NCBI RefSeq assembly: GCF_016718685.1
Contig: NZ_JADKCX010000008.1
Span: 1 to 64,000, forward strand
From: Haliscomenobacter sp.
Lineage (GTDB): Bacteria > Bacteroidota > Bacteroidia > Chitinophagales > Saprospiraceae
Length of the DNA stretch: 64,000 bases
Reading direction: 5' to 3'
Each line of letters begins with the position of its first letter. The first letter of the stretch is position 1. A program made the position numbers and the translations under genes. The notes under the pieces are model-generated. The model was not told the DNA's origin. It ran no database searches and saw nothing but the letters and a program-made list of their open reading frames with translations. Of the stretch, positions 46,809 to 56,723 are shown piece after piece.

Positions 46809-46925
46809 CTAGAGGGCAAGACGAAACCCAATACCATAGCCAAGAGTCCCCGGCATGTCGGGGGTGCGATCCGAGACCCGACAAACAAAGGCGCGATAGA
46901 TCCAGCCACCGCCGCGATCCACACG
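46809..46925 (-). other. Candidate diversity-generating-retroelement variable region (VR)
   Basis: The last 38 codons of the FGE domain keep the fixed scaffold R-x-x-RGG-x-W ... CRV ... R ... P ... GIGFRLAL that frames variable sites in DGR target proteins. Between scaffold residues many codons end in C or T (ATC, TAT, GCC, TTT, GAT, ACC, GGC, TAT, GGT), as expected for adenine mutagenesis of AAC/AAT codons in a template. The invariant end GGGTTTCGTCTTGCCCTC would fit an initiation-of-mutagenic-homing element. No template repeat or reverse transcriptase is in the window. Confidence 0.5.
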
Positions 46926-49118
46926 GTGAGAGCCAGAACCAGCCACTGTTGGATTCGTCTGCGCAGTGCTTGGATAGTTGGCATACTTGTCTTGACACCA
47001 TTCAGCCACATTACCACTCATGTCGTACAAGCCTAGTTCATTGGCTTTTTTCTGGCCTACCGGATGAGTTTTGCTGCCAGAGTTACCACTGTTCCAGGCC
47101 ACTTCAGCAAGGGTATTGCTGCCTGCGTAGGTGTAGCCCCGGCTCTGATTTCCGCCCCGTGCGGCGTATTCCCATTCCGCTTCAGTGGGTAGGCGGTATT
47201 TTTTACCCGTTTTGGCGTTCAGGATTTTGAGGAATTCCTGAACGTCGTTCCAGCTTACGCTTTCTACCGGGCATTGGTCACAGCCTTTGAATTTTAATTC
47301 CTCGGGGTCTTTTCCCATCACTGCCCGCCATTGCGCCTGGGTCACTTCGTACTTGCCGATGGAAAAATCGCTGAGGGTGACGCTATGCTGAGGCTTTTCG
47401 TCACTTTCAGCATCTTTATCTGTATCTGGACTGCCCATCAAAAAAGTACCCCCTTTCACCAGCACCATTTGGGTTCGGAAGGGGTCGCTGCTGGCATCTA
47501 AAGGGAGTGTTGAGGGGTCTTTCGAAGGCGTTTTTTCCTTTTCAGGTTCCTCTTTGTTGGGAGGAGCGACATTGGCGTGTTTTTTTCGTCTTTGGGCTGA
47601 GTGGTGCTTGTTTTTTTTCAGCAGTAGTAGCTGATTTGGTTTTATCTGTAACTACCTGCTTGCTTAACGTTTTGTCCGTCGCGTTTTTTTGTCCAGCTTG
47701 GGTGGTTGTTCCGCTTACCTCAGGGGTGGAGCTTGTTTCCTGATGTTTGGGTTGTTCCGCGTTTTGTAGCGCCTCAGGAGTACTCAAACGTTGCTCCAGC
47801 TCAGGCAACACCACTTTTTTCCTCGGCAGGCAAAGCTTTAGCCGCTTCCAAAACCTGTGGCAAACGCCGGGCATCCGGAAAGTCGGCCAGATAGCGCTGT
47901 ATTTTCAGGGCAGAAGGTTGCAGCTGGATGCTTTTTACCGCTTCCCATTCCAGGGTTTTAATTTTTCCAAAACCTGTCCTTGGAACTGGCCATCGTCAGC
48001 GTACCATTTTTGGTCTTCCCGCAACTCACTTAGTTCATTACTCTTTACGGCCTTATAGTAATGGTCTTTTTCGATCTTAAGGTTTTTTATGCCATCGGGT
48101 GCATCATCCTCGTGACCATCGATAAAGGCTTGATAGGCTTCAGGAGTATCCTTCCAGGTAGTGAGCCACCAATCCCGCGTCAGTTTGGGCGAAAAGCATA
48201 CGTAGTGGAGGAAGCAAAAACCAAGAACGCCAAAAACAAAGCCGCGATGCGCTGGGTGCGGCCACTTAGCCAATTGTTTACGATGGGTTTTTCGGATTCT
48301 ACACTGACCGTGTTTTCGGTAAATGAAGACGTGGCATCTGGCCCCATCAGAAAAGACTGTCCTGCCGATTTCAGGGGGGCTTCTTCCTCATCGCTGTGTT
48401 GGTTGGCCGTCACAACGGTTACAGTTTCCAGCACCGATACATCACGGGGCACGTATTCTTTGGTATTTTGGTCAAATTCCAACAACGATACTTTCACCAG
48501 CAATTGGTGTTCGCCTTCTACTAGGGGTGTAACCCGAAACAACCATTGTGTGTAGCCGGTAGGCCGCACTTTTTGGTCTTTGGCATTGAGGGGTAGGATG
48601 TCAAACACTCGGCCTTCAGTGTCCAGCAGTTCGGCACTCATGCGCTCCGATACCTCTACTTTTTCCTTCAGGCAAACATCGGCATCGATGATGATGTCTT
48701 CCAGAATGGCGTCTTCGTCAATGGCCACGCGGATGGTGCAAATGCTGGCTTTCTGCAAGGGCATGCTGTGTGGCACGCGGTAGAGTACACTGCCTGTTTG
48801 GGGGCTATTGCTGGTGGATGTGCGAGCAGCAGTGGCTGGTGGATCAAAGTCTGCGGTTTCCAATTCAGCCACAAAATTGATGAAGGAATCCACAATAATG
48901 GCTAGGCGGCGGGCATAATCTTCTTGGCTGATCATACCTTTCATGCGGTCTTTGTTCAGCTGTTGGAGCTGTGCCTGCATGGCCAGTATGAGCTTGAGCT
49001 TTTCTCCACCTTCGGGCAAGAGTTCTTTGCACAATTTGAGCCCTGCTGGCAGGTCATCGTTAGCCAGCAATTTATTTAATTCCTGTCGCAGGGAGGAAAG
49101 GGATTGGGCCAAAGGCAT
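46809..49118 (-). CDS. EAD11-like/beta-domain/TM/FGE (C-type-lectin) protein, frameshifted; putative diversified receptor
   Basis: A protein of 769 residues once four homopolymer errors are corrected (near 48192, 47958, 47822 and 47585; net change zero). Domains in order: EAD11-like helical domain (about 1-90; LRQELNKLL, LKLCKELLP, ISQEDYARRLAIIVD); a beta-rich domain (about 105-255); a transmembrane helix (about 290-312; IAALFLAFLVFASSTTY); a charged linker; and a complete FGE/C-type-lectin domain (about 555-769; MVLVKGGTFLMGSPD, CPVESVSWNDVQEFL, YRLPTEAEWEYAARGG, LYDMSGNVAEWCQD). The end, RVDRGGGWIYRAFVCRVSD to IGFRLAL, has the scaffold of diversity-generating-retroelement variable regions. 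ATG 49118 is used (GTG 49139 is possible). It follows the NTase/partner pair by 80 bp on the same strand. Confidence 0.8.
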
Positions 49119-49198
49119 AGCTGTTGTCGTTTTACCCACAGGGTCTTTGATGTTAAATACGCTGCGGATAAAGATATGATTTTTTTGAATTGGAATGG

Positions 49199-49409
49199 CT
49201 AGGCAGCCATATCTGCAACATGAATTTTAAATCCTTCCAGAATTTTATTGAGTTCAAGCAAGGAATTGCGCTTTACGATACTATTGATGATGCATCAACA
49301 AATCATCATCCCCTTGGTGAAGTTCAATCATGCGGTTGACATCCTGGATTTGCTCAAGAAGATCGGCTACACGCAAGATATTGTCATTGAGCATTTCAAC
49401 TTCTTCCAT
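49199..49409 (-). CDS. Small helical partner protein of the NTase-fold gene, one frameshift
   Basis: Sixty-nine residues after removing one base near 49290. It starts MEEVEMLNDNILRVADLLEQ and continues with MIELHQGDDDLLM in the first frame; the second frame gives INSIVKRNSLLELNKILEGF and ends VADMAA. The whole is predicted to be helical and amphipathic, like a small antitoxin or HEPN-type accessory. Its ATG lies 2 bp after the TAA of the NTase-fold gene, so the two are co-translated. No family is recognised. Confidence 0.6.
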
Positions 49410-49411
49410 GG

Positions 49412-49905
49412 TTATTTTGATTGATTAAAGGAAATTTCGAGAAACCCTTTAGGTGAACGTTTCTTTCTGCGATCAAATTTACTAAATCCAAACCAATGAT
49501 TCCAGTAGGCAGCATCAGAAAGTGTTCTTACTCGATAAGGGTGAGTTTCAGGATAGACAATTACAAGATATGCATCGATCCCGTACATATCGAGTGCAGA
49601 CTTGTTTAAAAGTTTTCTTCGACATATTTTTCATTCCCCAGAAGAGCCTGATGTTCCACGAAACTGACTAGATCAATGTCGTTTGGATTAATCTTCTTGG
49701 TCGTAAAACTGCCATTAATGTATTGAGTATAATCGCTCTTTAGGGCTTTTAACAAAGCTTCATTGTAATTCAGGTAATGCTCAAAAGTTGTTGCCTTGTC
49801 TCGGATGCTGAAAAATCATGGACTAAGCCTTGAAAAATATCTTCAACCGTAGCTTTCAATTTGAGTGTATGGCTTTAAATATCCCAGTTCGTCAAATTGA
49901 AACAT
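49412..49905 (-). CDS. NTase-fold protein (DUF6932-like), broken by three indels
   Basis: A 164-residue protein is recovered by correcting three homopolymers: one extra A near 49867, one missing T near 49850 and one missing T near 49630. The segment YINGSFTTKKINPNDIDLVSF is the nucleotidyltransferase fold core (GS followed by DxD-like DID). It is typical of DUF6932-type proteins and related to minimal NTases of MNT/HEPN toxin-antitoxin modules. The C-terminal part (YLVIVYPETHPYRVRT, KFDRRKKRSPKGFLEISF) is basic. It is the first gene of a minus-strand unit with the small partner and, 80 bp on, the EAD-FGE gene. Confidence 0.65.
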
Positions 49906-50068
49906 TTTTTATTGTAAAAATAATAATTGCAAATTAAAAAACAAAATTTTGATTTATTTTTAATGGGTACAGTAAAAAACTCATTTCAACTTTCTTTTCC
50001 AACATCTTTCATTTTTTTCCCAGCCATTCCTTATTTTAATCCCCAGAAACAAACACAAGCCGAACCAA

Positions 50069-53000
50069 ATGCAAAAATCCATTCTCTCCCTGGGCACACT
50101 GCTCTTATTCAGCATCTTGAGCCTGGCCCAAACCAACAAATCCCTTACTTTTGACCCCGCCCTCTACGAAGGCCTCCGCTGGCGCGAGCTCGGCCCCTTC
50201 CGCGGCGGGCGTTCCAGCACTGCCACGGGCGTACGCGGCAATCCCAATTTGTACTACTTCGGAACCGTTGGTGGGGGAGTCTGGCGCACCCAGGATGCAG
50301 GCCAAACCTGGGACAACATCAGCGACAAATACTTCGGAGGCTCCATTGGCGCGGTTGCTGTGGCGGAGAGTGATCCCAATGTCATCTACGTAGGCGAAGG
50401 TGAACAAACCCTGCGCAACAACGTCGCCTCCGGTGCCGGACTCTGGAGATCCACCGACGCGGGTGCGACCTGGAAAAGCATTGGCCTGCAGGATTCCCGG
50501 CACATAGCCCGCATTCGGGTCTACCCCAAAAACGCCGATATTCTGTACGTGGCCGCCCTGGGCAACCTCTGGAAACCCAACGAAATGCGCGGCGTATTCC
50601 GCAGCATGGATGGTGGCCAAACTTGGAAAAAAATCCTCTACATCAACGATAAAGCGGGCGCAGCCGACCTCATCCTCGATCCCAACAACCCGCGCATCAT
50701 CTACGCCAGCACCTGGAACATGACCCGCAATGGCTACCGCATGGACAGCGGCGGCCCGGATTCCAAACTCTGGAAAAGCACCGACGGCGGCGACACCTGG
50801 GAAAACCTCTCCGACAAACCCGGCATGCCCAGCGGCATCAACGGCATCATTGGGGTGACCGTTTCGCCCAAAAATTCCAATCGAATTTGGGCCATCATCG
50901 AAAACAAGGAAGGTGGAGTTTACCGCTCCGATGATGGCGGCAAAACCTGGGCCCGCATCAACCAGGATCGCGCCCTGCTGCAACGCGCCTGGTACTATTG
51001 CCGCATTTATGCCGACTCCCAAAATGAAGATATCGTGTACGTGCTGAACGTCAGCTATGGCATTTCTAAAGACGGTGGCCGCACTTTTACCCTCAAAAAT
51101 GCCCCCCATGGCGACCACCACGACCTCTGGATTGACCCCGACAACAACCGCCGGATGATCATGGCCGACGATGGCGGCGCCCAAGTATCCAACGATGGTG
51201 GCAACAACTGGACGACCTACCACAACCAACCCACCGCCCAGTTTTACCGCGTATCCACCGACAATCATTTCCCCTACCGCATCTACGGGGCGCAACAGGA
51301 CAACACCAGCGTGCGCATCCCGCACCGTACGAATGGTGGTGCTGTGACGGAAAAAGACTGGACAGCCCTGGCCATTGGGGAAAGCGCCCACCTGGCCCCC
51401 GACCCATTGAATAGTGAAGTGGTTTATGGCGGTGACTACAAAGGCTACATGACCATGCAAAACCTGGAAACGGGCCAGGAGCGCTCTACCAACGTATATC
51501 CCGATCTGCCCGCAGGTTCGGGTGCGGAAGTGATGAAGTACAGGTTCAACTGGAACTATCCCGTCTTTTTTAGCCCGCACAACCCTAAAAAACTCTACGC
51601 TTGTTCCAACCACCTGCACATGAGTTTGAATGGCGGCGAAAGTTGGGAAGTGATCAGCCCGGACCTGACCCGCGCCGATCCCGAAACCATCAAATCCTCG
51701 GGTGGCCCGATTACCCAGGACAATACTGGGGCGGAATACTACGCCAATATTTTTGCGGCAACGGAGTCACCTTATACCGAGGGCGAAATCTGGACGGGCT
51801 CCGACGATGGCTTGGTACAGCTGAGCCAAGATGGCGGCAAAAATTGGAAAAACGTAACCCCGCCCATGTCCCCCAAGCTCAATATGATCAATGCAGTTGA
51901 AGTCAGCCCCTTTGTGAAAGGTGAGGCCTACATTGCAGCCACGTCCTACAAGTTCGGCGACTACACGCCCTACATTTACCGGACTTTGGACTATGGCAAA
52001 ACCTGGACGCTCACGACCAAAGGAATCCCTAAAGATGAATTTGTCCGGGTAATACGAGCAGACCAAAAACGCAAAGGATTGTTGTATGCGGGCACTGAAA
52101 AAGGCGTTTGGGTCTCCTTTGACGATGGGGACAACTGGCAAAAACTGCAACTCAACCTGCCCCCCGTACCCATTGCCGATTTGGCGGTCAAAAACGACAA
52201 CCTGATTGCTGCCACGCATGGCCGCAGCTTTTGGCTCATCGACGACCTGACGCCTTTGCAGCAACTGAGTACTGAAACAGCAACCAAAGAGGTCATTTTG
52301 TACCAACCCATGCCGACTTACCGCATGGCAGGCAGCAATCGCCGCGATCCCAAACTAGAAGGCGAAAATCATCCCAATGGAGTGATGATCCATTATTTTA
52401 TCAAAAAACTGGAGGCTGGGGCTGAGGTCAAAATCGATATCCTGGAAAGTGACGGCGATACCATCCGTACCTTCAGCAACAAGGCCAAGGATAAGTTGAA
52501 TCTGATCACCGTCAAAGCCGGTGGTGGGCGTTTTGTGTGGGACATGCGTTATCCGGGGTTACAAAACCTTCCCGGGTATGGTCTTTTATGGTTCTCCCAA
52601 TCAGGGCCCGAAAGCGGTACCCGGCAAATACCAGGTGCGCCTGACGGTAAACGGCCAAAGCCAAACCCAGGATTTTGAAATCCTCAAAGACCCACGTTTG
52701 AATACCAGTCCCGAAGATTTCCAGGCACAATTTGATTTCCTGATGAAGGTGCGCAACAAGGTCACGGAAGCCAACGAAGGCATCATCAACCTGCGCAAAA
52801 TCAAAGAAGACCTGGGGTACCTGAAAAACAAACTAGGCAGCGACGAGAAGAACAAAGACATGATGGACGCCATCAAGCAATTTGAGGAGGAATTGAATAC
52901 CATCGAAAACAACATCCACCAAACCAAAAACCAAAGTGTGCAGGATCCGCTGAACTACGGCATCAAGTTGAACAACCGTCTGGCGCACTTGATGGTCGAA

Positions 53001-53165
53001 CAAGCTCAAGGGGATTTTCGACCGACTCAACAAGGTGAAGAAGTGCGCGCCAAGTTGAGTAAAATGGTAGATGAGGAGTTGGGTAAACTGAAAAACACCA
53101 TCGATGGCAATCTTTACAAAATCAACCAAATGGCGAAGGAGAAAGGGGTGATGTTTGTGAATTAG
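50069..53165 (+). CDS. Secreted sortilin/BNR-repeat beta-propeller protein, frameshifted
   Basis: A 1031-residue (corrected) secreted protein of the VPS10/sortilin-like BNR family common in Bacteroidota. After the signal peptide (ending LSLAQ), two propeller-like regions carry repeated Asp-box motifs, for example STDGGDTWENL, SDDGGKTWARI, SKDGGRTFTL, SNDGGNNWTTY, SLNGGESWEVI and SQDGGKNWKNV. The C-terminal part has a beta-sandwich (GKYQVRLTVNGQSQTQDF) and a helical tail. The frame breaks near 52567; removing one C gives LQNFPGMVFYGS. No catalytic motif is assigned. Upstream is the minus-strand NTase gene, so the two are divergent. Confidence 0.85.
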
Positions 53166-53483
53166 GGGCGTAAAAAATAGTTCATACCGCCAAATGGACA
53201 TATGGCTAAAGTTCAGGGTTTTTAAACTCAATTACGTCTGTAATTTAAGACGCACGTTCCACAACAAAATTGAGTACTAAATTTTTCTCACAGCCACGAC
53301 TTAATTGATGCTGACTGAGCTGACATTTTATTTTTTATTTCGCCAAATTAAATTTTTCCCATCAAATTAAATTCATTATTTTATTATTGTAATTTACGAG
53401 ATACTTAATTTTTTTACTAAATTTGGTTTGATTTTTAAAATAAAATTCTTTCACTCACGAATCTCCCATTCGGGTTTAACAAA
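53166..53483. other. AT-rich intergenic region before susC
   Basis: 318 bp without a gene. It contains AATTTTTCCC at 53351 and ATTATTGTAATTTA at 53383-53396. Both words recur upstream of the PQQ dehydrogenase. No clear TAnnTTTG promoter and no hairpin were found. Confidence 0.5.
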
Positions 53484-56400
53484 ATGAAAAAAAAGTTACT
53501 TCCCAGCAGTCCATGGCCTCATTTTGGTCGCTTACTGCTCACCCAAATCGCTTTGGTGATTTGCTGTTCTGGCATTTTGTATGCCGCACCCAACCGAGAA
53601 CCACTCGAAAAAATGGAAACTGAATCAACGGTAGTTAAAGCAATTAATGGTACAGTTCTGGATGAAACCAATTCGCCATTACCTGGCGTGAGCATTTTAG
53701 TGAAAGGTACAACGAATGGTACCGTAACTGACGTAAACGGACAGTTCAGTTTAGAAGTACCAGAGGATGCAACATTGGTTTTCTCCTACACTGGTTATCT
53801 TTCACAAGAAATTGTAGTAGGTGCTCAAACCACGATTACCATCACCCTAAAAACGGACGCAAAGCTGTTAGAGGGCGTTGTGGTCATTGGGTATGGAACA
53901 GCCAAAAAATCGGATTTGACTGGTTCGGTTGGTTCCGTCAAAGTCGACCAACTCATGGAACGCCCCTCCGCATCACTTACCCAGGCATTGTCTGGAAGAA
54001 TTGCCGGGGTGCAAGTAAACACCAACTCGGGCCGTCCAGGTGGTAGAACAACCATTCGCGTGCGTGGATTTAGTTCCATCAACTCTTCTAACAACCCGCT
54101 TTACGTGGTAGATGGGGTGATGCTTCCCCAGGGTAACCAAAATCAGTTCAGCTCGGCCATTGACTACATCAACCCCAACGACATCGTGTCGGTAGAGGTA
54201 CTCAAAGATGCTTCTTCCACCGCCATCTATGGTGCCAGAGGTGCCAACGGGGTCATTTTGGTCACCACCAAAAAAGGAAAAGCAGGTGAAGGTTCAGTAA
54301 CCTACAACGGCGATTTTAGTGTCAATACCATTGGACCAAACCGGCCAGAAGTATTGAACGCCAAACAATACATGGCCGTAGAAGATCTGGCTTGGGCGAA
54401 CATGGCCAAATACGACCCTGCAGGCTGGGCAGCAGGCAAATGGGCGTACTTGAACCCCAAATTGCGCCGCACTGACCCACGGGTGTTCAACAGTGATGGT
54501 ACGCCTAAATTTGATACAGATTGGTTTGAAGAAACATCTCAAAGCAGGCTTTCACAAAACCACCAATTGGGTTTTAGCGGTGGCAACGAGCGCACCCAGC
54601 ATTCGATTTCGCTGGGTTACCGCGACGATCAGGGGCTTATGAAGACTTCTTACATGAAAAGATATTCTGGCCGCTTTACGATTGACGATCAGGTAAAAAG
54701 ATGGTTGAGAGTAGGCGGTACCTTGAGCTACAACAACCAAACCGAGAACATTGTCGATCAAAATGATGCCATAGCCCGGCAGATTGTAGAAGACTTTCCG
54801 TTTTTGCCAGTGAAGTACGAAGATGGAACGTATGCCAACAACCGCGATTTCCCGTTTGCAGAAGGCACCTTCAGCTCCGTTCACCGTTTGATGGGTCGCA
54901 AATACATCCTGAACACCCAGACAACCTTGGGAAGTTTGTATTCAAATATCCGTTTAGCTGAAGGTTTGGAGATGCGCACAGTGCTTGGCATCAACGTTCT
55001 GACGCAAGAAAACAACCAATCTCAAACCCGCACACTCAACATCGGTGGCAATGGCAACGCCTCTACCAGTAGCAATAAGGAAAGTTTCTGGTCATTGGAA
55101 AACTACCTGACCTACAACAAACAGTTGGGCGACAAACACGCGCTGAATGGCTTATTGGGGGTCTCCTGGCAAGAAACCAATACTTTTGGTATGGGGGCCA
55201 GTGTAAACAACTTTGCCACTGACTATTTCGGATTCAACAACCTGGGAGCTGGTGCCACCAACCCTGCGGTTAGCTCTGGCGCATCGCGTTTTGCGTTTAA
55301 CTCCTATTTTGGACGACTCAATTATACCTTGTCCAACAAATACTTATTCACACTTACTGGTCGCTCAGATGGTTCTTCCAAGTTTGGAGAAAACCACAAA
55401 TTTGCGTTTTTCCCATCGGGTGCCGTGGCTTGGCGGTTGTCTGAAGAAGGTTTTTTGAAAGGGAATCGGCTTATTTCCAATTTGAAACTTCGCGCGAGCT
55501 ATGGTCTAACCGGAAACTCTGAAATCCCTGCTTATTCCTCCTTGTCCTTGTTGAGCTCCAACTTCGCTACCATTTATAATGATGCACGTGTAGCTGGAAC
55601 AGGTATTAACCGTTTGGCCAACCCCGATTTGCGTTGGGAAAAAACCGCGCAAACGGATGTAGGGATTGAATTCGCTTTGTTCAAAGGCCGGGTTTCGGTG
55701 GAAGCAGATTATTACTACCGCAAAACAACTGACATGCTTTTGGACGCACCCGTGCCAACAACGAGTGGTTATGGTACCATTCGCAGAAACGTGGGTTCCA
55801 TGTACAACAAGGGCTTTGAGATTGGCTTGAACACCCGAAACGTTGACGCTGGTGGTTTTCAATGGAATACAGCTTTCAATATTTCGTTCAACCGGAATAA
55901 AGTACTTTCCTTGGCCACACCTTCCGACATCTTTAACGTAGGTGGACCCAACTTTACCAACCCGACCAACATCATTCGGATTGGGGAAGCAGTAGGTTCT
56001 TTTTGGGGCCTTACCCGCTTGGGAATCTGGAGCGAATCCGAGCGTGAGGAAGCGGCTAAATTTACGAGCTATCGCAACGGTTTAACGATTTTGCCAGGCG
56101 ACATCAAGTATAAGGACGTCAATGGCGATAAGGCCATTACCGATGCCGACCGCAGCATCATCGGCAATGGTAGCCCCAAAGGCTGGGGCGCACTGACCAA
56201 CACTTTCCGTTACAACAACTTTGATTTGACCTTAGAACTTCAGTTTTCCTATGGAAACGATGTCATGATGATGAACTTGCACGCCAGCGAAGACCGCCAA
56301 GCCCTGGCCAACAGCTACACTTCGGTATTGGATGCGTGGACTCCACAGAACCAAAATACGATGATTGCTGAGGTTCGCGATACACGCGCGGGTTATGTGA

Positions 56401-56690
56401 CCAACGTAGATTCGTGGTGGATCAAGGACGGTTCTTTCCTGCGGGGTAGGAATTTATTGTTTGGGTATACTTTCCCAGGACAAGTCCTCAATAAGCTCAA
56501 AATGGGCCGCCTGCGGGTATATGCCTCAGCTCAAAATTTCTTCCTGGCCGTAAAAGACAAGATTGTGGGCGACCCCGAAGTTACCCCTACCAATCAAGGA
56601 AACAACAACAGTGCGTTTTCTCAGGGTATGATTTGGCACAACTATCCCAAACCTACCACTTACATGATTGGTTTGCAAATTGGCCTTTAA
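53484..56690 (+). CDS. susC: SusC/RagA-family TonB-linked outer membrane transporter
   Basis: A 1068-residue outer-membrane protein that imports a glycan or other large nutrient with its SusD lipoprotein. After a signal peptide (to about residue 35), a carboxypeptidase-like regulatory domain (INGTVLDETNSPLPGVSILVKG; about residues 50-125) is followed by the TonB plug. The plug carries VVVIGYGTAKKSDLTGSV, RIAGVQVNTNSGRPGG and the SusC signature DASSTAIYGARGANGVILVTT. A 22-strand-type barrel ends in an aromatic-rich C-terminus. susD follows by 33 bp. The substrate is not evident; the neighbours suggest ester-linked plant material. Confidence 0.95.
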   Translation: MKKKLLPSSPWPHFGRLLLTQIALVICCSGILYAAPNREPLEKMETESTVVKAINGTVLDETNSPLPGVSILVKGTTNGTVTDVNGQFSLEVPEDATLVFSYTGYLSQEIVVGAQTTITITLKTDAKLLEGVVVIGYGTAKKSDLTGSVGSVKVDQLMERPSASLTQALSGRIAGVQVNTNSGRPGGRTTIRVRGFSSINSSNNPLYVVDGVMLPQGNQNQFSSAIDYINPNDIVSVEVLKDASSTAIYGARGANGVILVTTKKGKAGEGSVTYNGDFSVNTIGPNRPEVLNAKQYMAVEDLAWANMAKYDPAGWAAGKWAYLNPKLRRTDPRVFNSDGTPKFDTDWFEETSQSRLSQNHQLGFSGGNERTQHSISLGYRDDQGLMKTSYMKRYSGRFTIDDQVKRWLRVGGTLSYNNQTENIVDQNDAIARQIVEDFPFLPVKYEDGTYANNRDFPFAEGTFSSVHRLMGRKYILNTQTTLGSLYSNIRLAEGLEMRTVLGINVLTQENNQSQTRTLNIGGNGNASTSSNKESFWSLENYLTYNKQLGDKHALNGLLGVSWQETNTFGMGASVNNFATDYFGFNNLGAGATNPAVSSGASRFAFNSYFGRLNYTLSNKYLFTLTGRSDGSSKFGENHKFAFFPSGAVAWRLSEEGFLKGNRLISNLKLRASYGLTGNSEIPAYSSLSLLSSNFATIYNDARVAGTGINRLANPDLRWEKTAQTDVGIEFALFKGRVSVEADYYYRKTTDMLLDAPVPTTSGYGTIRRNVGSMYNKGFEIGLNTRNVDAGGFQWNTAFNISFNRNKVLSLATPSDIFNVGGPNFTNPTNIIRIGEAVGSFWGLTRLGIWSESEREEAAKFTSYRNGLTILPGDIKYKDVNGDKAITDADRSIIGNGSPKGWGALTNTFRYNNFDLTLELQFSYGNDVMMMNLHASEDRQALANSYTSVLDAWTPQNQNTMIAEVRDTRAGYVTNVDSWWIKDGSFLRGRNLLFGYTFPGQVLNKLKMGRLRVYASAQNFFLAVKDKIVGDPEVTPTNQGNNNSAFSQGMIWHNYPKPTTYMIGLQIGL

Positions 56691-56723
56691 GCACTTTTTT
56701 AATTCAAAACAACTTCATTAGAC

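Noticed and set aside
50105..51619. A 504-codon open frame antisense to the BNR propeller gene
   Set aside because: It is a codon-bias shadow of a GC-rich repetitive gene; it has no family motif and no start context, and the sense frame is clearly real.
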